The notes under the pieces: generated by a model
What the model was told of the DNA's origin: nothing
Seen by the model: only the letters and a program-made list of their open reading frames with translations
Database searches by the model: none
In this document: positions 18,751-24,451 of the stretch, piece after piece
Numbering within the stretch: position 1 is the stretch's first letter
How the letters are laid out: the number at the start of each line of letters is the position of its first letter
Position numbers and translations under genes: made by a program
Virus record (IMG/VR): IMGVR_UViG_3300026528_000004
Coordinates: 1 to 24,451 of that record
Reading direction: 5' to 3' (one strand)
From: a virus
DNA: 24,451 nt

Positions 18751-21700
18751 ATGGACCGAATCATCGCGTCTCAATTCACTCGAACTGAATTAAATAAACA
18801 TAATCTATCTGATTGGAAAGTTCGCCTCACATCAAACCCTAATCAATCATTCCTAGGATTATGTTCATATCAGGATAAATGCATATTCCTGAATGCACAT
18901 CATATCGACATTCATTCCAATCTAGACGTAATCAATACAATTCGACATGAAGTGGCCCATGCTTTGACTCAGGGACACGGCCATGATTCAGTGTGGCGTG
19001 ATAAGGCTATCGAGATAGGTTGTGATAATACGAATGCATGTTCTCATCTGTCATTACCAGAACACATAATCGATGCAATTCGGTCGGGTCACATAGTAGA
19101 ATATGAGGTAAAAGAAGAAGTTGTAACAAATGTAATTCGCACACCTACATACAAAGTAACACGTCTACAAGATAAATGCCCTGAATGTGGTAAAGTAGCT
19201 AAAGAAAAGTTCTCAATCGAAACAGTCGATAAGAATGGTGATGCGATTAAACTCATCACACTCGAATGCTTTCATATTATTAAAAAGGTGTTGCCTCGCG
19301 CGACTCCTTTTGAAAGTATGGTATCGAATGATTGGAAGCCTGAAATTAAGCAGTGTAAACACGAATGGACTAAAAATAAATGTAATCATTGTGGAGAATT
19401 CAAGTTATATTCCTTCCAAGTAACTGGTGCTAAGGCTACAGAAATTGGCCTCGCGTCTCAAAGAGGATTCGGTATATTCGATGATATGGGTCTTGGGAAA
19501 GCACTTTCTTTAAAAGCCTTAATCGCGACCCCATTTGGATTTCGGTCAATGGAAAGTTTGAATCTTGGAGATTTAGTCATTTCATCAGATGGTAAATCAT
19601 ATCCAATTACCGGAATTTATCCACAAGGTAAACTAGATACATACAGAATTCTATTCAGTGATTTTACAAAAGCAATTTGTAGTGAAGAACATTTATGGAT
19701 TGTAAATACTCCAACTAGAAAATACAGAAATCAACCAAATCTAGTCAAATCAGTCAAAGAACTGAAAGGTGATTTATACCAAACATCGGAAAATTCATCT
19801 GGTAAACAGAACAACAAGTGGTATATTCCTATTACCAAACCAGTTGAATTTGCTCCTGTAACAATTCCTATAGACCCATATACACTTGGACTATTATTGG
19901 GAGATGGTTATTTTGGTGAAACTCATGTAACATTCACAAAATCAGATAATGAATTACATGAATACCTAAGTTGGAAACGAAATGGTGATACATCAAGCGC
20001 GCCAAAAGAAATTAAAAATGAATTGAATGGACTTGGATTAATTGGAACACGAGCTAACAATAAATTTGTTCCAGAAGATTATAAATTCAATTCAATTGAT
20101 GTAAGATGGTCAGTTCTTAGAGGATTGATGGATACAGATGGTTCTGTATGGAATAATGAAGTTGTTGAATATACAACAATCTCATCAAAATTAGCCAATG
20201 ATGTAATATTTCTAGTTCAATCATTAGGTGGAATTTGTAGATTAACAATAAAGGAAGAACCAAAATATACTTACAAAAATGAAATATTAATTGGACAAAA
20301 ATGCTATAGAATAGTTGTTAATATTCCAGAATGTCCATTTAGTCTTAAAAGAAAAGCATTATCATGGACTAATATATCAAAACAGAAGAAATACAAGCCT
20401 ACGCGAGCAATTTTTTCTATAGAAAAAATTGGACAAGAAGAATGTCAATGTATTTCAGTTGATAGTCCAGATAAATCCTATCTAATTGAGGATTTCGTTG
20501 TAACTCATAATACAGTTCAGGCTCTCGCGATTCTAAAGTATCACAATGAATATACTCCAACAATGGTCGTCACAAAGAGTGCAATTAAATTCCAATGGTT
20601 CAAACAGGCAGTTAGATGGCTCGGGCCTGAATACATCAGTCAAATCATATCAACCTCTCGTGATTACTTAATGCCAGGCCTGAAACTCTACATCATTCCC
20701 TACGATTTACTCAGACGATTTCCTCGTGAGAAATTACATAAACTCAGAATCAAATGTGTCATATTGGATGAAGTTCAACAAATCAAGAATCCAGATTCAG
20801 CCAGGACTCAGGAAGTTAGGAAACTAGTAGGAGCGAGTGAGAATTGTAAAGTAATAGAGCTTTCCGGCACTCCATGGAAAAATAGAGGCGGAGAATTCTT
20901 TCCTGCACTTAATTTACTCGACCCAGTGAAATTTCATTCTCATCAAGGATATTTAGATAGATGGGTTGACTACTATTGGCATGGTAATAAACGAAAGATG
21001 GGTGGAATTAGGAATGTAGAGAAGTTCAAAGAATATACAAATGGAATGCTCATCCGTCGCGAATACAATGAAGTAATGGATGAATTCCCTGAAGTCAATC
21101 GAATGAAATTGTCAATACAATTGAGTGAATTAGAACAATCAGCCTATGATGATTCGGTAAGTGAATTCGTAGCATGGTATAATCAGGCCATAATCGATGG
21201 TGTAGAAGAGCAGTTAAATGGAATAGAATTACTCGCAAGAATGGCAAGATTGAGGCACATAACGGGCCTCGCGAAAATTCCGGCTACACTGAGCTTTGTA
21301 GAGGAATTTATAGAAGATTATCCTGATAAGAAATTGGTTATATTCGTTCATCATAAAGATGTCGGTGTCATTACATTCGATTGTCTAAATGAATGTGATA
21401 AGACTAAGAATCCAGACTGGTTCGACTTAGCGAATGAATTGAAAGAATCTGGAACGAGAGTATTAAAATTGAATGCAGAGATGGATGATTCATCTCGATT
21501 CACAGCACAAGAGTCATTTAATAATTCACCACGCGCGATTCTCATAGCTTCGACTCTAGCCTGCGGAGAAGGATTAGACCTCCAGACTTGTGCAGATAGT
21601 ATCATGCATGAAAGACAATGGAATCCACAGAATGAGGACCAGGCCGCGCCGGGCAGATTTCGTCGTATCGGGCAGGTAAGTAGTGTAATTAATATAACAT

Positions 21701-21891
21701 TCCCTGAAGCTGAAGGAACTATTGACCAACATTTAGATATAATTGTCGAAGAGAAACGTAGAAACTTTCATGAAGTAATGAATAAAGGCGAAGTGAAAGG
21801 CTGGAGTCAGGATGAATTAGCACATAAATTAGCTGAAATGATTGTGAATAAACATCGTGAAAAGCGTAGTAAAAAGGAGAAAAGGGCATGA
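18751..21891 (+). CDS. SprT-like protease domain fused to SNF2-type helicase, with an intein
   Basis: 1046 aa from the ATG at 18751 (AAAGAGAAAATA before it), or 1057 from a TTG at 18718. In order: an SprT/WLM-like metalloprotease domain with HEVAHALTQGHGHDSVW (HExxH plus a third His); a zinc region (CPECG; later CKHEW...CNHCGEF); and an SNF2/DEAD-like helicase. Helicase motifs are DDMGLGK/TVQALAIL (Walker A, split by the intein), ILDEVQQIKNP (motif II), ELSGTPWKNR (III), STLACGEGLDLQTCAD (V) and APGRFRRIGQ (VI). After splicing it would be about 709 aa. SprT proteases cut proteins crosslinked to DNA; SNF2 motors move along double-stranded DNA, so joint removal or remodelling of DNA-bound proteins is a sensible inference. 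It follows the zinc-finger genes in one operon. Confidence 0.85.
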   Translation: MDRIIASQFTRTELNKHNLSDWKVRLTSNPNQSFLGLCSYQDKCIFLNAHHIDIHSNLDVINTIRHEVAHALTQGHGHDSVWRDKAIEIGCDNTNACSHLSLPEHIIDAIRSGHIVEYEVKEEVVTNVIRTPTYKVTRLQDKCPECGKVAKEKFSIETVDKNGDAIKLITLECFHIIKKVLPRATPFESMVSNDWKPEIKQCKHEWTKNKCNHCGEFKLYSFQVTGAKATEIGLASQRGFGIFDDMGLGKALSLKALIATPFGFRSMESLNLGDLVISSDGKSYPITGIYPQGKLDTYRILFSDFTKAICSEEHLWIVNTPTRKYRNQPNLVKSVKELKGDLYQTSENSSGKQNNKWYIPITKPVEFAPVTIPIDPYTLGLLLGDGYFGETHVTFTKSDNELHEYLSWKRNGDTSSAPKEIKNELNGLGLIGTRANNKFVPEDYKFNSIDVRWSVLRGLMDTDGSVWNNEVVEYTTISSKLANDVIFLVQSLGGICRLTIKEEPKYTYKNEILIGQKCYRIVVNIPECPFSLKRKALSWTNISKQKKYKPTRAIFSIEKIGQEECQCISVDSPDKSYLIEDFVVTHNTVQALAILKYHNEYTPTMVVTKSAIKFQWFKQAVRWLGPEYISQIISTSRDYLMPGLKLYIIPYDLLRRFPREKLHKLRIKCVILDEVQQIKNPDSARTQEVRKLVGASENCKVIELSGTPWKNRGGEFFPALNLLDPVKFHSHQGYLDRWVDYYWHGNKRKMGGIRNVEKFKEYTNGMLIRREYNEVMDEFPEVNRMKLSIQLSELEQSAYDDSVSEFVAWYNQAIIDGVEEQLNGIELLARMARLRHITGLAKIPATLSFVEEFIEDYPDKKLVIFVHHKDVGVITFDCLNECDKTKNPDWFDLANELKESGTRVLKLNAEMDDSSRFTAQESFNNSPRAILIASTLACGEGLDLQTCADSIMHERQWNPQNEDQAAPGRFRRIGQVSSVINITFPEAEGTIDQHLDIIVEEKRRNFHEVMNKGEVKGWSQDELAHKLAEMIVNKHREKRSKKEKRA
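19501..20511 (+). mobile_element. Ala1 intein with LAGLIDADG endonuclease, inserted in Walker A
   Basis: 337 aa, from Ala (ALSLKALIATPFGFRSMESL) to His-Asn (DFVVTHN), followed by Thr as the +1 residue. It is inserted between the Lys and Thr of GLGKT. The N-terminal splicing block has Ala in place of the usual Cys/Ser, as in known Ala1 inteins; block B is present (ICSEEHLW), and the C-terminal blocks are CQCISVDSPDKSYLIEDFVV then THN. The homing part has both LAGLIDADG helices: TLGLLLGDGYF and LRGLMDTDGSV. All residues needed for splicing and both endonuclease acidic residues look intact. Codon use is somewhat more AT-rich than the flanking helicase. Confidence 0.92.
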
Positions 21892-21898
21892 CTCATCC

Positions 21899-21919
21899 GG
21901 TGCTCATGATGGACCATAA
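21899..21919 (+). repeat. Directional motif, plus-strand copy after the helicase
   Basis: GGTGCTCATGATGGACCATAA, 8 bases after the helicase stop. It matches the minus-strand copies (GTGCTCATAATGGGCC) and is oriented with the rightward genes. Confidence 0.6.
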
Positions 21920-21945
21920 CCAGTTAAATGAAATGAGTTAAAAAA

Positions 21946-22089
21946 ATGTTTATAATCATAGTCGGAATAATCATCGGATTAATGTTTGGCCCAATGATAG
22001 GAATTCTATCAATGATATTAATTGCAATCATTTCGGCTGGTTCATTAATCAGTGATTCGATTAAATCGAGTCATTCGAGGAATATATGA
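21946..22089 (+). CDS. Tiny membrane protein
   Basis: 47 aa. Two close hydrophobic segments (FIIIVGIIIGLMFG and IGILSMILIAIISAGSLI) and a short polar end (SDSIKSSHSRNI). Lies after the helicase with a weak SD. The next gene overlaps by ATGA, supporting coupling. Function unknown. Confidence 0.55.
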   Translation: MFIIIVGIIIGLMFGPMIGILSMILIAIISAGSLISDSIKSSHSRNI

Positions 22090-22178
22090 TTTGGTTATTT
22101 ACACCTGGATGGATATTGATTACAATGATGTTAGTAGCTATCGTAGTAACTAATCTAATAAATAAATGGATGGAATAA
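22086..22178 (+). CDS. Tiny membrane protein
   Basis: 30 aa, MIWLFTPGWILITMMLVAIV then VTNLINKWME: one span with a short cytosolic end. Overlaps the previous gene by ATGA and ends 1 base before the next start. Function unknown. Confidence 0.5.
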   Translation: MIWLFTPGWILITMMLVAIVVTNLINKWME

Positions 22179-22179
22179 A

Positions 22180-22386
22180 ATGGACCCAGACATAGCCCTC
22201 GCGATTCAACATCATCAGGAAATTAATTCTACTCCACATTTTTGGGCTAGACTTGAAATGGAACAATTTGAATCTGAGAGAATAATTAGACTGAGAATTG
22301 GAAGGAAAAATGAATGTGAACTGATTACACGACGCTATTTCATGGGCCATAATGGGCCGGACTTCATTGAATCTAGTCATGGTTGA
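22180..22386 (+). CDS. Hypothetical small protein
   Basis: 68 aa, charged and helical (DIALAIQHHQEINSTPHFWA; EMEQFESERIIRLRIGRKNE). The last codons (YFMGHNGPDFIESSHG) are encoded by a copy of the directional motif (CATGGGCCATAATGGGCCGG), so the motif may have been added to, or overlaps, the end of this gene. Starts one base after the previous stop. No family recognised. Confidence 0.5.
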   Translation: MDPDIALAIQHHQEINSTPHFWARLEMEQFESERIIRLRIGRKNECELITRRYFMGHNGPDFIESSHG

Positions 22387-22600
22387 AAATGAAAGGCGTT
22401 CAGGTAATGACCGTCGTTCAAATTGGACAAGTGCAACAGCAAGAGATATTAGATTAATTGAATTAAAAGCATGGATTCTAGTTGAAATAAACAAATTAAA
22501 GGAGATAGATTCATCAGTAGTCGCAGACTATTGGGAAGGATATGAACAAGGATTTTATGATGTCATTCAGAAAATTATTGAAATGGAGTCAAACAAATGA
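22379..22600 (+). CDS. Hypothetical small protein
   Basis: 73 aa from the ATG at 22379; an in-frame ATG at 22352 would lie inside the preceding gene's end and the motif copy. The N-terminus (ENERRSGNDRRSN) has the repeat R-R-x-G-x-D-R-R common in short phage proteins. The rest is helical (IRLIELKAWILVEINKLKEI; YWEGYEQGFYDVIQKIIEME). Overlaps the next gene by ATGA. Function unknown. Confidence 0.55.
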   Translation: MVENERRSGNDRRSNWTSATARDIRLIELKAWILVEINKLKEIDSSVVADYWEGYEQGFYDVIQKIIEMESNK

Positions 22601-22830
22601 CTAGAAAAGAACACATTGAATGGTGTAAGAAACGTGCAATAGATGAATTAAATTTCTATGGCAACAATCAGAAGGGTTATACAAACGCTATTACATCAAT
22701 GGCAAGTGATTTAAGAAAACATCCTGAAACAAATCATGAAGCACTAATTTCATTATGTATGATGCAATTATTAATGCCTCATACTCTGAATCGTGAATCA
22801 ATAATTAAATTTATTAATGGATTTAATTAA
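22597..22830 (+). CDS. Conserved small phage protein of unknown function
   Basis: 77 aa. The pattern MTRKEHIEWCKKRAIDELNF, ITSMASDLRKHPETN and ending IKFINGFN matches a widespread family of short phage proteins (MTRxEHxxWCKxRA...S-M-x-S-D-L-x-K-H-P-x-T...F-I-x-G-F). I know of no assigned function. Overlaps the previous gene by ATGA and is followed immediately by the nuclease gene. Confidence 0.7.
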   Translation: MTRKEHIEWCKKRAIDELNFYGNNQKGYTNAITSMASDLRKHPETNHEALISLCMMQLLMPHTLNRESIIKFINGFN

Positions 22831-23880
22831 ATGAATGAACATCCAGATGAACGAACAATAAATGAAATTCCTATAACCGAAGTAATTGACAGGCCATTAG
22901 GAGGTAAATCCAATTTAATTCTAGATAGTCAAATATTCAGTTCAATCATGAACTGTCCTCGTCTCACCGACTTCAGATTCAATCATAACTTTATATCCAT
23001 AGGTGGTAAGTCAAGTTCATTAGAGTGTGGTTCAATAGTCCATGCATTCATGAAATCATTCTATCGCGCCTTAATAAATGGAGTGAAACGTGCTGACGCG
23101 ACTGGATTCGGATTGACATCGGCTGAATTATACATTAAAGGATGTCCTCATTGCACAGATTTTATTCCACAAGAAATCATTCGAGAAGATGGTCAGAAAG
23201 TTACATTAAGTAAACCACAATGTAATCATAAACCAAATGAATATCCTGGCCTAAAGAATACACAAGCCAAAAGCGAGGGATACAATGTAGGTTGGGAATA
23301 CGTTCTTTCAACTTGTGAACAATACGCCGAGTTTTATCGTAATGACCATTGGGTTCCACTTGAAGTTGATACTGTAAAAGGTGAAGTATTATATGAAGAT
23401 AATGAAGTCCGAATTATGTGGAAGGCCCAAATTGACCTTGTAATGGACACGAATCAAGGAATATTTCCAGTAGACCATAAAACGATGAAAGCTAGAAGAG
23501 ATACTTTGTCCCTTAATAACCAGTTTATTGGTCAGTGTTTATTGATGAAAACTAGAAATGTGTTCATTGATAAGGTGGGATTCCAAAAGACACTAAAGGC
23601 TGAAGAGAAATTCACTCGACCCCCTATTAGCTATACGGCAGAACGTTTAATCGAGTGGCAAAGTGAAATACTACCCTATTATGCAAAATTACTTCTTATG
23701 TATGCTGAATCTGGATATTGGCCACCTAATTTTAGCCATTGTGAAACTAAATACGGCAATTGTGCGTTTGTTGATGTCTGTCAATCCAATCCAAGCATGA
23801 GGGAAAGTGAACTAAAAAATAATTTCATGACGGGCGAAGCCTGGGACATTCAATCTGATGATATGAATGGAAATGACTAA
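22831..23880 (+). CDS. PD-(D/E)XK nuclease with Fe-S cysteines (RecB/Cas4-like)
   Basis: 349 aa. The nuclease core is WKAQIDLVMDTNQGIFPVDH followed by KTMK: the first Asp and the DHK of the D...(D/E)xK site. A conserved Gln in the following helix (LNNQFIGQCLLMK) is like motif QxxxY. Cysteines near the N-terminus (MNCPRLTDF) and C-terminus (CETKYGNCAFVDVC, giving C-x6-C-x5-C) match the 4Fe-4S arrangement of Cas4/AddB nucleases. An additional Cys pair (GCPHC) and QCNHK lie in the middle. Such nucleases resect DNA ends for recombination or replication. It sits before a Sak4-like ATPase, a pairing found in phage recombination modules, with an HNH gene in between. Confidence 0.8.
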   Translation: MNEHPDERTINEIPITEVIDRPLGGKSNLILDSQIFSSIMNCPRLTDFRFNHNFISIGGKSSSLECGSIVHAFMKSFYRALINGVKRADATGFGLTSAELYIKGCPHCTDFIPQEIIREDGQKVTLSKPQCNHKPNEYPGLKNTQAKSEGYNVGWEYVLSTCEQYAEFYRNDHWVPLEVDTVKGEVLYEDNEVRIMWKAQIDLVMDTNQGIFPVDHKTMKARRDTLSLNNQFIGQCLLMKTRNVFIDKVGFQKTLKAEEKFTRPPISYTAERLIEWQSEILPYYAKLLLMYAESGYWPPNFSHCETKYGNCAFVDVCQSNPSMRESELKNNFMTGEAWDIQSDDMNGND

Positions 23881-24236
23881 TGTCTAGACCTGGTAAAACT
23901 ACTGATGTAGTTAAACGAATAAAAGCCAAAACTATATATGAAGGAGAATGTTGGAGATTTACTGGCAAAAAGGCTGGTAGAGGATATGGTTGTATCTGGT
24001 ATAAAGGACGAACTGTAAGAATCGGTCGCCTTATATGTCATTTGTTTCATAATGCCAATTTGAAGGATAGTTCTTGGGTTGCATGTCATACTGATGAATG
24101 TAAATTCAATGATTGTTGGAATCCAGAGCATCTTAAAGTAGGAACCCAACAAGAAAATGTAAATGACCAGATAAGATTAGGTCGATTTTCTTATGGAACT
24201 AAAAATCTTTTAGGATTTAAAAGAGGGTCTAGATGA
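23880..24236 (+). CDS. HNH endonuclease (HNH_3 type)
   Basis: 118 aa. The typical HNH_3 order is present: GRGYGCIWYKGRTVRIGRLI, then CHLFH, and the active-site region VACHTDECKFNDCWNPEHLK followed by VGTQQEN. The two Cys of the CHTDEC...C and His residues of HNH are intact. It starts inside the nuclease stop (TAATG) and ends overlapping the ATPase start (ATGA), so it is packed precisely into the recombination module. GTCTAGA occurs at both edges of the gene. Free-standing HNH genes like this are usually homing genes. Confidence 0.85.
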   Translation: MSRPGKTTDVVKRIKAKTIYEGECWRFTGKKAGRGYGCIWYKGRTVRIGRLICHLFHNANLKDSSWVACHTDECKFNDCWNPEHLKVGTQQENVNDQIRLGRFSYGTKNLLGFKRGSR

Positions 24237-24451
24237 AAACATTAGACCAGTATGATGTTGATATTCTTTTTACTCTTATGAAGGGTGAGCCGGGACTTCG
24301 CAAATCAACCTGTGCCTTATCATATCCAACACCACAATATTGGATTTCAACCGACCGAAAAATGAATGCTCTTAATCTTCCAATGAAAAGATGGGGAATA
24401 AATCCAAAAGATATTCATGCAGATGACTTCACTGATTGGGATAAACCCAAA
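24233..24451 (+). CDS. Sak4-like/AAA ATPase, N-terminal part (cut by window edge)
   Basis: 73 residues of a gene running off the right edge, starting MKTLDQYDVDILFTLMKGEP. The P-loop region reads GEPGLRKSTCALSYPTPQYW, then DRKM; this matches the phage single-domain RecA-like (Sak4-type AAA_24) form GxPGxGKST...FP.P.xxxDxD, but the usual Gly before Lys is Arg. The same Arg form is, to my knowledge, common in environmental phage relatives, so it need not be inactive. The family helps with single-strand annealing or strand exchange. The start overlaps the HNH stop. Confidence 0.65.
   Translation, partial: MKTLDQYDVDILFTLMKGEPGLRKSTCALSYPTPQYWISTDRKMNALNLPMKRWGINPKDIHADDFTDWDKPK

Noticed and set aside
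21888-21941. 17-codon frame MTHPVLMMDHNQLNEMS after the helicase
   Set aside because: Its ATG overlaps the helicase stop, but most of it is a copy of the directional motif; the motif explains the sequence better than a gene does.

Overview
This window is part of the genome of an AT-rich, double-stranded-DNA tailed bacteriophage, most likely an uncultured one of the kind seen in environmental metagenomes. The evidence is a complete virion module (large terminase, portal, scaffold, start of the major capsid gene, tail-fibre and LamG-type proteins) encoded leftward, and a DNA-processing module (SprT-SNF2 helicase fusion, RecB/Cas4-like nuclease, Sak4-like ATPase) encoded rightward. No integrase, rRNA, tRNA, CRISPR array or insertion sequence was recognised. 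The host cannot be named. Several promoters match the sigma70 form and some genes have strong Shine-Dalgarno (SD) sites, but many genes have none and appear translationally coupled.

Left arm (1-15367, minus strand; listed in transcription order, right to left): an HTH protein that may be the small terminase; a gene-free leader with an ATG-ATT-TAA minigene and a long inverted repeat; two small genes; a rho-independent terminator; structural genes (131 aa, LamG, 109 aa, and a 692-aa tail fibre with a signal peptide); a run of tiny membrane or hypothetical genes; TerL; five small genes including a DUF6496-like one; then portal, scaffold and major capsid protein. Three free-standing homing-endonuclease-like genes (two endonuclease VII-type HNH, one LAGLIDADG) sit at the junctions in this last stretch.

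Centre (15368-15965): a roughly 600-bp regulatory region with overlapping divergent promoters, a 26-bp operator-like repeat in two copies, and an array of TGTGAMA half-sites spaced exactly 11 bp apart beside very AT-rich DNA. It is a candidate switch region, replication origin or both.

Right arm (15966-24451, plus strand): short early-type genes, each block with its own TTGAC(A/T)-17-TANANT-like promoter; two terminator-like hairpins around a possible structured RNA; three zinc-finger genes in tandem; the SprT-SNF2 fusion, whose Walker A motif is split between Lys and Thr by a 337-aa Ala1 intein with a LAGLIDADG domain; a cluster of tiny membrane proteins; a PD-(D/E)XK nuclease with Fe-S cysteines; an HNH gene; and the start of a Sak4-like ATPase.

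The observations most worth checking are: no GATC and no GTAC site anywhere in 24.4 kb by eye; a directional motif (core CTCATNATGGGCCGTAWTC) recurring between or at the ends of genes in both arms, always in the sense of transcription; five homing-type elements in one window; and an HNH gene that carries a second, diverged copy of the portal gene's 3' end, within which the scaffold gene starts.
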